Part shown: one piece after another, positions 11,391-23,298 of the stretch | How positions within the stretch are numbered: position 1 is the stretch's first letter | How the letters are laid out: each line of letters starts with the position of its first letter | DNA from: Malania oleifera | Taxonomy: Eukaryota; Streptophyta; Magnoliopsida; Santalales; Ximeniaceae | DNA length: 64,000 nt | Direction: 5' to 3' | Assembly: GCF_029873635.1 (NCBI RefSeq) | Contig: NC_080423.1 | Coordinates: 96,743,025 to 96,807,024, forward strand | Program-made: the position numbers and the translations under genes | The notes under the pieces: model-generated | What the model was told of the DNA's origin: nothing | What the model saw: the letters and a program-made list of their open reading frames with translations, nothing else | The model's database searches: none

Positions 11391-12415
11391 TGCTGGCCTC
11401 CTCATGGTGCCTGACAACCTCCTCGGGCAAGTCTAGGAGCAGTACTAGTCTGTGTCGGACACTCCATCATCATATGTCCTGGCACCCCACACCTGTAGCA
11501 GACACTTCACCCAGCACGGCACTCTCCCAGGTGTCTCTTCCCACAAGATGGGCAAGCTGGAGATGGTTGCACACCCTGGAAATCGCGATTCCCGGTCTTC
11601 TGTCTTCGGTCCCTATAATAGCCACCTCTCTTCCACGCGGCATGGCCGACTCCCTGTTGGGAACCAGAAGGTGTAGACCTCTTCTTCTGTCTCTACTCCT
11701 CAACCTCCAACCGCTCTCCAATCTCTACTATAGTGGCTCTATCCACTAGTTCAGTAAAATCCTGCAACTTCAAAATCAATACCTGCTTATAAATTTCTCT
11801 CCTCAAGCCTCTTTCAAACTGTCATACCTTCTTCGCCTCATCTGGAATGATGTACAGGGCAAAGAGAGATAGCTCGATGAACCTTGCTGTGTACTGCTGC
11901 ACTGATAGCTGTCCCTGCTTCAGATTCAGGAACTCCTCAATCTTAGCCTCGCTAGAAGAGGCTGGAAAATACCTGTCGAAAAATGTTTCTTTAAACCGTT
12001 CCCACGTCATCTCTACAAGTGCAATCCTCTGCTGCTCTAATACTCTCACCACCAACCACCACCTCTCGGCCTTTCCAGTCAATTTATATGTGGCAAATAG
12101 TACCCTCTGTTCCTCAGAACGCTGCAGCACTGCAAATATTTTCTCTATCTCCTACACCCAATTCTCAGCGACTATAGGATCCGTTCCCCTAGAGAAAGCT
12201 AGAGCATTCATCTTTATGAACTTCTCTATCAAGCTAATGTGGCCTTCAGGCAAACCACCCTGTCCCTTCGAACTTCTAGCAATCTCTGCCATCACTTGTT
12301 GTGCTATGCCGCGTAAAATAGCATCTAAATCACTACCCGCAGTGCTCGAGGGTCCAGCACCCTCACTCCCACTGGCGTGGGCACTATTGCCACCAAGGTC
12401 CATCCTAAAAAACAT
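11391..12415 (-). pseudogene. gag region with zinc knuckle, inner gypsy element, broken by stops
   Basis: The frame starts at an ATG within 12415-12400 (MDLGGNSAHASGSEGAGP), with the gag core at 12130-11822 (KLTGKAERWWLVV, WERFKETFFDRYFP, FLNLKQGQLSVQQYTARF), then a basic region and the nucleic-acid-binding knuckle CYRCGVPGHMMMEC (C-x2-C-x4-H-x4-C) near 11500-11460, preceded by a CPSCGKRHLGEC motif. Stops occur at 12152, 11822, 11693, 11507 and about 11403. Gag would form the virus-like particle; this copy cannot. Confidence 0.9.
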
Positions 12416-12705
12416 GTAACTTAACTCAAAACCTCATTCTCTATACATATCACTCAGCTCATATGGTATATTTTCCTAATTAACTCGTCACTCTTGATCT
12501 TAATTCAAGGTTCAATCGTACAACCTAGATACCCAACCCGACGATAGTTTACAATGAATTTCCTGAATTCGTCACCTTAGGAAAATCACACAAACCACCA
12601 CGAAAGTCATGCATCTAGACTACAAAACTAGACCTCAAATCCCCTTATCCTATACTCTGGTATTATTACTGCTGCACTCTAGAGTCTACAGAACCTAGTA
12701 TCCTA

Positions 12706-12718
12706 GGCTCTGATACCA
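12706..12718 (-). promoter_or_regulatory. Primer binding site for initiator methionine tRNA
   Basis: On the minus strand TGGTATCAGAGCC sits two bases after the LTR end at 12721. This is the standard complement of plant initiator-Met tRNA used by Ty3/gypsy and copia elements, and it fixes the element's orientation. Confidence 0.92.
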
Positions 12719-12720
12719 AA

Positions 12721-15110
12721 TGTAACTTCCCTCAATTTCTTAACATAAAATGTCACATAATAGATCAAATGGTCAACTCAAGCCCGTGGGTAGCGGGGAC
12801 ACCTGTCAAACAGAGCGGAATTCTACGCAGCAGTAAACATAAAATTTAAACATCCATCCATAAAGCATAATACCAGAGCTTTCTATAATATTATAAAACT
12901 GTACTTTTATACATCCTCATATACATCAAAATATCTCTAGGGTCGAACACAAGATAACTCTGACCCTAGTACAAAATCTTACCCTTCTCACAGGGTAATC
13001 TCACTAGCTCAATGGCGGCCTTGACCCGCCGGTCTCTCAGGGGCTCCTGAAAAATTAATTAAGTTTGGGGGTGAGACACTTCTCAGTAAGGGAAAATAAA
13101 CTAAATACAGCTGTGCGTCAACATGAATATTTAATGCAATTATACGTATACAATACATTTCAGATTTCGTAAACGTTCATCATATCATACTGAATAATCA
13201 CATGCTTTCGTATTTTCTAATAAGTCATATCTTACATAAAACATATGTTATACTGGTAATACTGAAAACATATACCCAAGATGAATAGCTAGCTGGTGTC
13301 ATGTATTACCCCCTATGACGGGTTGTGCAGCCTGAAGGCGGGACCCGACAATGGCTGGCCGACCACTGCCGAGTCAAATATGTCTGTAAGTACGATGAGC
13401 CCGCCACACCCTGGTCCGGACTGCCAGGTGGACGTCCACACTCTACTGAAAGTCACATCGACTATCCATCTTCCATCCCCTCGTGGGATGGTTAGCACTA
13501 ATCTGACGTAGATATCTAATCTACAATATAGCTACGGTACCGAGCCCCTAAACTGAACTAAACTAACATCCTGGTTGTGATAATATATAATACATGATCA
13601 TATATATAACATCATTACGGCCTCGTGCCGAAAATATAGTAATTACAGCCTCGTGCCGAAATCATGCATAAATATGGCCTCGCGCTAATATCATAAATAC
13701 GGCCTCGTGCCGATAACATAAATACACAGCCTCGCGCCAAAATCGTTTCAGGTGTATATATATATATATATATATATATATTCTAAAAATAAATCATTTA
13801 TCATATATTCGTCAAATTCATCACAACATAACTCATATTTTCATAATACCTAAAATCATGCTTTGTTCGTAAAATCCTTCATATCATAATACATTTCACG
13901 TAAAATAATATTCATGCCACACATATGTTGTTAAAAGTCATACTTCATATTCTAAAATTGTGATTTTCCGGTACCTCATACATACATATATATATATATA
14001 TATATTAATCATCATAGCAGTATTTTCCCAATCGCACATTTCATTCATAATAAACAATATAGCATATGCTTTTCTGAAAATAAATTTACTCATAATTAAT
14101 AATAATTTGCATGAAAAATAACTACTTTAATTTATTCTCTTACTTAGCTACTGAGAAATTCGTTAGAACCCAAATCCTACGCCCTTGGCGCCCAAAATTT
14201 AACTCCTACAATTTACATTTTCCTCAAATTAATTAATCTATTTCTCCAAAATAATACTCATCTAGTCTTCCCTAGGCTCCATATACCTCAAATTAATATT
14301 TAAACTATTATTTAACATCCTCACTTAATTTTCTAAATTTTGCCTGCAGGTCCCAAAATTACACCCGCGGCGCTCACCCGAGCCCTAAATTCCAGAAATC
14401 CTACTTCAATCTCAGATGCTTAATATTTTAGCATTTCTAAATTAATGCTAATTAATTAAAAATAAGCCCCTTAATAACCCCCATACCCCAAATTTGGGGT
14501 TTTGACTCGACACCCCCACAAGAATTCTGTCCCGCTAGACTTGTAGAGAATCATCCCTAAATTCTCGTGATGGTATCCGTTCATCAATTGGGCTTATATT
14601 TTGCAAGAATTTAAAGAAAAAGGGAAAAATGGCTTACCCCAGGGAATACGCCTACGCCGCTCCTACCATCGATCTACTCTGGTAGAAATGACGGCAGCGG
14701 CGAATGGAGTCCAGTGGTATTTTTGGATTTTCGATCGGGCGAAAATCCGTCACGAAATTGAGGAGAGAGGAAGAGAGAACGTGAGGAGAGAGAGAGAGAG
14801 GACCTGCGCTGCAGGAGAAAAGAAAAAGAAATGAAGAAGAAGAAGAAGAAGGAAAGTAATAAATAAATAAATAAATAAATAAAAACAACCTCCTGAAGCT
14901 TCAAATAATAATAATAATAATAATAATAATATTTAATTAATATTAATAATAATATATTTTATTAATAAAATAAAATTTAATTTTAATTATTATTTCTTTT
15001 CCTTTTTTTTTAAATCCGTTTAATTAATTAATTAGTTAGTTAATTATTTTTTTTTTTTTTTTTGGAAATCATTACACTAATCTTTTATATCTCTTTTTGG
15101 GGTTTTTACA
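12721..15110 (-). repeat. 5' LTR of the inner gypsy element
   Basis: Bounded by TGTAACTTCC at 12721 and GTTTTTACA at 15110. It aligns with 5270-7665 over its whole length, with substitutions and microsatellite-length differences: a longer (TA)n at 13756-13781, a shorter hairpin array at 13612-13745 and different poly-T near 15045. It would carry the promoter of the element. No gene lies inside. Confidence 0.9.
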
Positions 15111-17587
15111 TCTGTCAATCACAGCAGAAACCTAAGCAGCAGTAAGTATAAAATCTCAAACATCCAACCATAAAACATAATACCAGAGTTTACTATATCA
15201 TCAAATTACTGTTCCTATATACAACCTCCAAAAAGTTAAAATAACACTAGGATCATACAACAAAAATTCTCCTGATCCTAGTTCAACGCTTACCCTTTTA
15301 GTAGGGAAGCTCCAATCACTCAACGACGGCCTTGACCCGCCAGTCTCTCTGGGTTTCCTGAAAATTATTTAATGTTCGGGGGTGAGACACTTCTCAGTAA
15401 GGGAAAATAAACTAAATACAGTTGTGTGGCAACATAAATATTTAAGGCATTTATACATATACAGTACATTTCATAACTCTATAAATATTTATCATATCAT
15501 ACTAGATAATCATATACTTTCATATTTGTTAATAAATCATAACATACATAAAACATCTGTTATAACTGTAATACTGAAAATATACCCAGGATGAATAGCT
15601 AGCTGGTGTCATGTATTACCCCCCATGACGGGTTGTGCAGCTCGAAGGCGGGACCCGACAATGGCTGGCCGACCACTGCCGAGTCAAATATGTCTAAAAG
15701 TACGATGAGTCCGCCACGCCCTGGTCCAAACTGCCAGGTGGACGTCTACACTCTATTGAAAGTCACATCGACTATCCATCTCCCACCCCCTCGTGGGGTG
15801 GTTAGCACTAATCTGATCATAAACATCTAATCTATAAGTTACGGTACCGAGCCCCTGAACTGAACTAAACTAACATCCGGGTTCTGATAACATATACTAC
15901 ATGATCATATATAACATCATTACGGCCTCGTGCCGAACTTATCGTAATTACGGCCTTGTGCCGAACATAACATAATTACGACCTCGTGCCGAACATAACA
16001 TAATTACGGCCTTGTGCCAAACATAACATAATTACACGGCCTCGCGCCGGAGTCATTTCAGGTATATACATTCTAAAAATAAATCAATTATCATGTATTC
16101 GTAAAAATCATCATAACATAACATATCTTTTTATAATACCTGAAAACATACTTTACTTATAAAATCTTTCATATCATTATACGTTTCACATAAAATAATA
16201 TTCATGTCACACATGCGTTGTATAAAATCATACTTCTTATTCTAAAACTGTATAAAATCATACTTCTTATTCTAAAATCGTAATTCTCTGGCATCTCATA
16301 CATACATATACATTTCAACATAATAGCAGTATTTCCCAAACGTACATTTCATCCATAATATCCAAATATAACATATGCTTTTCTAAAAATAAATTTACTC
16401 ATAATTAATAATAATTTGCATGGAAAGTAACTGTTTTAGTTTATTCCCTTACGTGACTACTGAGAAAGCCCCTAAAATATCCTAGTCTACCCCCCGTAGG
16501 ATTTCCTGATCAATACCTTGAAACTGAAAACTCTCAATATTAAACTTTAGTATTTCTACATGTACATCATTTCTTATAACTACCACAAGATCAAATTTGG
16601 CTTGAAAAGTCTTACCTCAACTTAGGGATGATTTCCAACTTGCTTTCACCAACAATCCGCTCTGGCAGATTTGGAGAGAACTTCCCCAGGAGTGTCGTGG
16701 TGACTTCAGAACATCGAACCGGCGTAAATCCAGCCCAAAATCGAAGAGAAAGAGAGAGAAAACCGAAGGGGAGAGAGAGAGAGGAGAGAGTTAGCTTAAC
16801 CTTGAAGTAAAAATTCGGATTTTCGTATATATATAACTGGATTCGTCGATGAGCCACATCATTCATCGACAAATCCTTCATTAATTTCGTCGATGAAATT
16901 TAGTCCTCGTCGACGAAATTCAGTCGGCTCAAACGTCTCTCGATATTTCTTTGTCAAATAAATTCAGTCTTCGTCAACGAATTCTCTTAAGCCCTCATCG
17001 ACGAATCCCTTGTATTCGTTGACAAAGCCCTGATGATTTCCTCCGTTTATTCCTTCCCAAAATGCAATGTCGTCGACGAACGCCGTCTTCTTCCTTCTGT
17101 TACTGTTTCCATTTCCCTTCCTCTTCATTTTTTAAATTCCATTAGTATTTGAGTTGTCACACTTAATTTATGAAAACACAATTTGAAAGATCATTCGATA
17201 TCTTATATACTTAACATGTCCTTTAACAAAATTATACTTAACTTTCTTAAAGCTTTAGGACATTAACCATGTTTTGACAAAACCGAGACCAAGTATAAAA
17301 ATGTTTCTTAAAACTAGGGTGTTAAAAACTTGCCCTTTTGAAAACATATTTTGAGTTTAGGATTGTTTTTGACAAACTCTTTGAATTTAACTTTGAAAAC
17401 CATGAATGTGAGTTTGTGACTTTAATGCAATCCTATAAACTCATGTGTCCTAGTATGCATGCATTTTGCTCAACCCTTGCTCAAAAATCATGAATGAAAC
17501 AAAACCAGCAAGAGTTACAAAATACTACCTCAAACACTCCCCAAATACATATAAGACGACATTAAGCTTCCTTTGGTCGTGCTTGGG

Positions 17588-20007
17588 TGTAGTAACCCGA
17601 AGAATTATAGTAATTAAATAATAAAAGAAAAGAGAGGAAAAGGAAAATTTCAAAAGGGACTCACAGGGTTTTGTCAATGAACGCAGGGCGCTCATCGACG
17701 AGCATCCTTCTTGGGCTCGTTGACATGGACACGTGTCTCATCGATGAGAACTTACCGAGAGGAGTTTAGCAGAGCCTAAAGTTTGTTGACGAGGGTTACG
17801 AGTTTTTCGACGAACTCCCTTCATGGACTCGTCGACGAGGTGACGTATATCGTCGACGAATCCTCATTTTATAAATATGCTTAACTCAAATTTCAGAAAA
17901 AAATTTCATGCAACAATTCCTCTCTTTCTCTCTCTCTAGAATTCGTCTCCTCCTCCTTCTCTCTACGATTCCGATTGTTCTTCGCCGATTCAACTATCGA
18001 AAGCCACCACACTACTCCTAGGAAGATTCTCTTCAAGTCTATTAGAGTAGATTGTTGGTTAGTCCAACTTGGGCACCATTCCAAAACTAGGGTAAGTTGA
18101 TTATTTGGGTATTTTCAGTATTAACAAGCTTATATGAGTTTAGATTTTGTGTTGTATGGGAACATACTAGTGTTTTGTGGAGTAAAACTGGGGTATTATG
18201 TTTTCAGAATTATGGTGTTTTTGGGACCCTACTGATATGGGTTGAGGATCCCAGCAGGTATATTTCCAGGAGTTCAGGTAAATTATAGTTTAAAAATGTT
18301 GGATATGTGGAGTTGGGGAAAATATGGATGTTATAATTATTATGGTAAATTCAGTTGTTTGATTGGGAATTATACGGGTGTTATTTCAAGGTGTTGAAAA
18401 TTATAAATGCCGCATGCATGAAATTATAAATATTATTTAGAGCTCAGATAGTCAGGTAAGAGGAATACATGTTACACCAGCCTTCTTAGACATTTTATCA
18501 GTATAATATAGTATTTGATTAGAGTATGAAAATTATACAGTTTTACAGAACATATTTATAGAGTTTTATTAAATTGTGTGGCATGAGAAATACTTGAATA
18601 TTATAGAATATGTTATATAGTTTTACAGAAACATGATTATATAGCCTACAGAGTTATGAAACATAACTTATACAGTTTTGTTTATAGGGCTACGACTATA
18701 CAGAATTATATAGAAATACAGTTTATATGATATACAATATTTTACAGAATCATGCTTATATAGTATTTTACAGAATTACGATTAGGTAGTATATTATAGA
18801 ACAAGATTGTACAGTGTTTTACAGAGTTGATTATACAGTGTTTTTATTACCATGATTATACAGAAATATATAGAACCATGATTATACATAATTTTATAGA
18901 ATCATGATATACAAAAATACAGTTTTTATAGAGCATAAAGCCATGACATACAGAATGCAAAATTATAGTTACAAAATATATAGATATGCAGTCATTATAG
19001 CATCATAGCTATACAGTTGATATAAAATCATTCTTATTACAGAAATATAGAATCATGATAAACAGTTAGATTTATATAGAAATATTATTATACAGTATTA
19101 GACCCCGATGGAATACAGCAGTTTACAGAGTACGATACCGTTGCGATACAGTATAGACAGTGCAACCATACGTCTCAAATAGAGTATAGTACAGTCGATT
19201 GTGCCCTCAGGTGGAGTTGTGAGCTCCCTGATGTCCGAACCAGGTGGAGCGGGCCTTTCATGCTATAGGCATCTAGATATGTGTACAGTTAGGCTAGCAC
19301 TGGAGGGCCAACTAGTGTTTAGCCCTGCCTACGAGCCGCACAACCCAATCGTGAAGGGGTAAGTTATGACATATAGCCATCCAGGGGGAAGTTTACAGAT
19401 ATATGGTTATGTATAATACACACAGAAAACAAAGATTACATATTATAAATAGAAGTATTTTTGAATAGATAACTCAGAAATTTTCGTAGTTTATATGATA
19501 TAAGCTTGTGTTAATATACAGATATTTTTCTTGATATATATCATATATAGTATTAATTAAATGATATGTTGTCGATTAACTCATATGTCATACACTGGTG
19601 ATAACATGTTTCTCCTTACTAAGAGGTGTCTCACCCCTACATTATTAAACATTTCAAGTAATCCAGAGAGGCGTGTAGGGCTGGCTTAGAGGTAGAGGTG
19701 GTGTAAAGTCGGTGTAGTTTTTAGAGTGAGTTTTGGGCTGGTATATGGAGCCCACAGTATTTTGGGATTTTTGAAAAATATTATGTATGTGTGTATGTGT
19801 ATAGCCAGGTATATAGTACTCTGGTATTATCTTTTGGTATATGTTGGATATGTATGTACTTCCACTGCTTAGGTGTTATATGAAATGCACAGGATACCAC
19901 AGTCTCACTTCGGGCCGTGATGATGTCAGCTATGCTCATGTAAGGTATCAGAAATTATATATTAATAAAGAAGGGGAAAAAATGGATGGAAATTTCAGGT
20001 CGTTACA
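17588..20007 (+). mobile_element. Solo gypsy LTR, 2.42 kb, plus orientation
   Basis: Starts TGTAGTAACC at 17588, ends CGTTACA at 20007, with the perfect 5-bp duplication TTGGG on both sides (17583-17587, 20008-20012). It is a distant relative of the minus-strand LTRs to its left but in the opposite orientation: its block at about 19170-19370 (GAACCAGGTGGAGCGGGCC, ACGAGCCGCACAACCC) is the counterpart of their GTTGTGCAG/GGCGGGACC block. Near the left end it has several TCGTCGACGA palindromes (17690-17860), and at 18440-19130 a degenerate AT-rich array of (T)TTACAGAATCATGATTATACAG units. No internal domain or second LTR exists. Confidence 0.9.
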
Positions 20008-20209
20008 TTGGGTCTTTCCGAGTAGCTGTCCATTTGATCTTTCCTTCTTGACGTCTGCTCAGTCCAATCTTTGCCTTTTTAAACCTATACTAAACATGAT
20101 CTGTAAAGATAGGAAAACACTAGGAACAACAAGTAGGTTAATATCACCAAAACATAATAAACCATGATGGTATAGCCATCAAGGCTAACAAGAAGGAATC
20201 AACCTTTTT

Positions 20210-20990
20210 TTATTTAGTTATTGACATTTTACTTTCAAAATTTTATTTTTTTTGAAATTTTAAAAAATATTATTGTTTTAAATAAAAAATTGGGGGGGGG
20301 GTGGAGAAAGGACGTATAAACTAGTTAGAGTTAGAGAAAGAAAATGCAAAGATTAAATAAATGTAAAATGTATAAAGAGCAAGAATGATAATGTCCTAGT
20401 GATTTTTTTTTTTTTTTTTTTTAAAAAGCCTTAAAAGAGAGGTGGTGAAGATACTTTAATAAATTGTTTAATGGAAACAAATCAAAAGCTAAAACCTAGA
20501 AGTGACATATGAGGAAAGACTAAGAATTGAAGATTCATTCGTAGTAAAAATGACTTTAATAAAATATGAAAAGTAAGAAAATTAAATGATCAGATTGCAT
20601 CCCAATTAAATTTTGGAAATATCTAAGGGATAAAGGAAGTATATGATTAACTAATCTATTTAATACTATTATAAAAATAAAATAAAAATTATTTTTTAAA
20701 AAAATATATTTTCATTGTTTTAGCTTTGTATTTATAAAAATGCCAATGAAGTAGGTCATACGTTTGCTGCTTATGATTGTAACATTCTGTGTGTTAATGT
20801 ACTAATTTTGAGATGACACTTTGATGAATGACTTTCTAATTTTTTAAATATTTTTAATGCCAATGTGTTCACATGGTGTAAATATAATAATTTCATACGA
20901 ATTATTAAGTGTTCAAAAATCTTAAAAAGATAAAAAGAATGCACATTAAAAAGATAAAAAGAATGCAAATTTTTTAATTTGCAAAAAAAG
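20210..20990. other. AT-rich intergenic stretch, nothing recognised
   Basis: Contains homopolymer runs (G at 20291-20300, T at 20405-20422) and a short duplicated phrase near 20930-20970 (AAAAAGATAAAAAGAATGCA twice). No gene or defined element is supported. Confidence 0.4.
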
Positions 20991-20999
20991 CATGCATAG

Positions 21000-21206
21000 T
21001 AAATCTCAATGGACAGTCCAGAAAGATTTAAACGGGCTGCCCAGTCGTGTATTGACGCGTGGCAAGCAAATCACGTTGGACCAAACGAGATTATGTAAAC
21101 ATCAAATTGGGAAAATTTTTCCCAAACGAAACGAAATATTATTTAATATATTATTATAAAATAATAATAAAATGAGAAAAAAAACTTGAGTCATTTATCA
21201 TAGTAC
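21000..21206. repeat. Partial copy of an interspersed inverted-repeat element (right copy)
   Basis: Counterpart of 783-1040. The segment 21085-21205 is the reverse complement of 783-905, while 21023-21092 is similar to 903-975 in the same direction. It therefore holds the centre plus the opposite arm of the same family. Flanking DNA is not similar. Confidence 0.55.
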
Positions 21207-21664
21207 TTTTTTATTTTTATTAGAATACTTAGTACTTTTTATTGTTACTTTTTATTTTGGAAAATAATAGTTTGGATCAAAATTGATATAGGAATAAGTC
21301 CTTTGAAAAATTTAAATATGCTTAATAGGACCAAGCACATCATCATCATCATCCAGTTGATGTGCTTCAATTTTTTTATTTGCATTTTCAAGAATAAATA
21401 AACCATAGCATGGTCAAATATATAATTGTACTTCACTAATAATAGGTAAAATGTTAAGCAGGGCTCAACTTGGCTCAGGCATCGTATGGGCAGCCCTCAT
21501 GTTGGCTCTATAAAGATTTTCATATTCTTCCCTTGCACTTGGAGGCACAGCCTTTTTCCTTACCATTCCAAGAATCAATGCTTTACTCTTTCAGAGACAA
21601 GAGGGCAACAATAGTCAGATGAGCTTGCTTAATCTGGCCTTCACCTGGTGATTCACCTTTTATT

Positions 21665-21835
21665 TTATTTTTTTTATTTTTTTTAGATTTACGTGGGAAC
21701 TCCTGCCACCGATGAGCCCTTTAGACTCCCCCAATGCGGCCCTAAACCCACGAGGCAGCTGCATTCCCCTCTAATTCGCCACCCAGGTTAATTTGAATGC
21801 GGTCATAGTTTCCTTTCGCCAATTGAACGTCCAGG
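21665..21835 (-). mobile_element. SINE-like insertion 1, minus strand
   Basis: A GC-richer 171-bp unit between two copies of GTGATTCACCTTTTATT (648-664 and 836-852 after 21000). The A/T-rich run TTTTATTTTTTTTA at its left end is the A-rich tail of a minus-strand element. It lacks a clear tRNA-like B box, so it may be the body of a SINE or a truncated relative of its neighbour. Confidence 0.55.
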
Positions 21836-21852
21836 GTGATTCACCTTTTATT

Positions 21853-22081
21853 TTTATTTTTTTGAGTAATGCCGAGTGTCCTTCGCCGGCATCTACTAGA
21901 GTAAGTCCTAAGATGCACCACAACGGAAACTAATCCCACGCCCCACAGTTCCCACCCCAAGGCCCTGTAGGGAGGAAAATCAAGATTTGCTCAGCAAAGC
22001 AAGAATCGAACCCGGGACGCCTACCTGGATCACAGGCACGTCCGGGTCCGCCCTTGCCACCTGAGCCAACGCCCAGGGGTT
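21853..22081 (-). mobile_element. tRNA-derived SINE, minus strand
   Basis: On the minus strand the 5' end reads CCTGGGCGTTGGCTCAGGTGG (A box, TGGCTCAGGTGG), followed by GGGTTCGATTCTTGC (B box, GGTTCGATTC): a tRNA-like polymerase III promoter pair. The other end is a T-rich run on the plus strand (an A tail). Direct copies of GTGATTCACCTTTTATT flank it at 21836-21852 and 22082-22098. The two SINE units thus share three copies of one target sequence. Confidence 0.75.
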
Positions 22082-22323
22082 GTGATTCACCTTTTATTGA
22101 TCTTATGTTTGGAGTCTTGAATCTGAAATTAAATTTGTACTAAATTTAAATAAATATAATATAAAATTACAATAAATTTATTTGAATCTATCGAAATCCA
22201 AATTCAAAGTTCAAAATTCACTTCCCGAAACAAGAAAAATTCAGACTCAAATCCTTCAAAGAGAATATTTTTTCCCAATTTTAGAATGGGTAGAGGCCCC
22301 ATTGTGAGGGTGAGGGAGGAGTT

Positions 22324-22360
22324 ATTTGGTCCCTATGGGTAGGATGCTACAAACTTCTAG

Positions 22361-22402
<42 letters not shown>

Positions 22403-22559
22403 GCAAAACAAAAACATCAAAAAAGAGAAAATTATGAAGGAGAAGGAGAAGAATTATTTGGTCCCTATGGGTAAAAAAAAAAAATAATAATAATAATAAT
22501 AATAAAGCAAAACAAAAACATCAAAAAAGAGAAAATTATGAAGGAGAAGGAGAAGAATC
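22324..22559. repeat. Tandem duplication of about 115 bp with AAT microsatellites
   Basis: The phrase TTATTTGGTCCCTATGGGTA, an (AAT)n run, then AAGCAAAACAAAAACATC and GAGAAAATTATGAAGGAGA occurs twice in succession (from 22324 and from 22454). The copies differ mainly in the length of the AAT run and in a short insert after the first GGGTA. This is a recent local duplication. Confidence 0.8.
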
Positions 22560-23139
22560 AAATGCCCGCAGACAATTAATATTTGAGAGCATAAATTTTA
22601 AATATTGAATTTGAATTTAAATTGTAATATCACTTTATATTTCATTTTATTCAAAATTTAATTCAACTCCAAATTCGAGGTTTCTAAAGTAATTACAAAA
22701 ATGACACCTTCCTTTCTAGCCTTTCAACACGATACAAGAGATGTCTTCCAATGTCTTTATATAAATATAAATAATTAAAAAAATAAGGTAATATTTTTAT
22801 AATTATATAGAAACCATGACATGAAAAATGAAAACGTTTTTCCATCACAGGTTCCAAGGTCTTCCATTCTGCACCCACTGTATTATTTTCATTTTTTTTT
22901 TAAATGCAATTTTATATCGTATTTAGTCCGAATGATATAATTCCAACAACAATTTTGAACTAAATGCTCCCAAATGTATGCATTTAAACATATGCGTCTA
23001 GGAAGCAGAGAGCATAACCATTTAAACTCTTTTCATCTGATTTTTCACTTGATTCCTGTAGAAGCCCTGGTTTAGCAATAATGAAATATAACAGGATGTT
23101 TCTAAGGGTACAAGAACCAGTATCTCTATTGAATCAATC

Positions 23140-23298
23140 AAAACATCTATAAAATCCTTTATTATCAACAAAAAATGTTAAAAGTAAAATACACTGGATA
23201 CAACATTTTTGCCAAGCTGCGGGGGATGGAGCATCACGACTTGCAGCGCATCGGCAGCTAAATCGAAGGAATTACAAATGTAGGCTACTTAACACCTG
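23140..23298 (-). other. Possible terminal 3'-UTR exon of the ASHH3-like gene
   Basis: On the minus strand a good acceptor, TTGCTGAATTGCAG, ends at 23299; the following 75 bases are less AT-rich than their surroundings, and an AATAAA signal lies at 23163-23158. A strong GTAAGT donor occurs at 28458, 12 nt after the stop codon of the methyltransferase gene, so this could be its last, untranslated exon. It is an inference from signals only. Confidence 0.3.

Larger units (their letters stand above)
5270..15110 (-). mobile_element. Complete but inactivated Ty3/gypsy retrotransposon (Tekay/Del-like)
   Basis: A 9.84-kb element with two LTRs (5270-7665 and 12721-15110), a primer binding site, a polypurine tract and a minus-strand gag-protease-RT-RNase H-integrase order, which defines Ty3/gypsy. 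It sits inside another LTR at the sequence CCTAT (5265-5269) on the left and TCTGT (15111-15115) on the right, which fit a decayed CCTGT target duplication. The integrase tail (VPVQILDWKEQEL, then EEASWKLEDQM, then YLHLF) resembles the chromodomain-like tail of Tekay/Del chromoviruses, and the long LTRs fit that clade. The coding frame has many stops, so it cannot move by itself. Confidence 0.92.
5183..17161 (-). mobile_element. Solo gypsy LTR (about 2.1 kb) interrupted by a younger gypsy element
   Basis: The LTR begins TGTAACAACC at 5183 and ends GTTGTCACA at 17161, with the direct repeat CTTAA on each side (5178-5182 and 17162-17166). The left 87 bp are separated from the rest (15111-17161) by the element at 5270-15110. 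No internal domain of its own remains, so it is a solo LTR. It is related to the LTRs of the inserted element over much of its length but differs in the last 700 bp, which carry several TTCGTCGACGAA-type palindromes (16850-17070). Confidence 0.85.
4178..20154. repeat. Older host repeat (copia-LTR-like), split by two LTR insertions
   Basis: Pieces 4178-5182, 17162-17587 and 20013-20154 become continuous when the two nested LTR insertions and one copy of each target duplication are removed. The left piece begins TGTAGAGTCAGAAGGGGGG and contains TTTACGTGGTTCGACTCCAA, a landmark frequently seen in plant copia LTRs. The right piece ends near CACCAAAACA. I found no matching target duplication at its outer ends, so the outer boundaries are approximate. 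Confidence 0.5.

Noticed and set aside
783..21206. A 20-kb DNA transposon with terminal inverted repeats at 783-905 and 21085-21205.
   Set aside because: The two ends also share a central part in direct orientation, so they are more likely two partial copies or halves of a small element; no transposase lies between them and the interior is explained by LTR insertions.
21960..22080. A tRNA gene on the minus strand, because of good A and B boxes.
   Set aside because: No cloverleaf with paired acceptor stem is formed, an A-rich tail and target duplication are present, so it is a tRNA-derived SINE.
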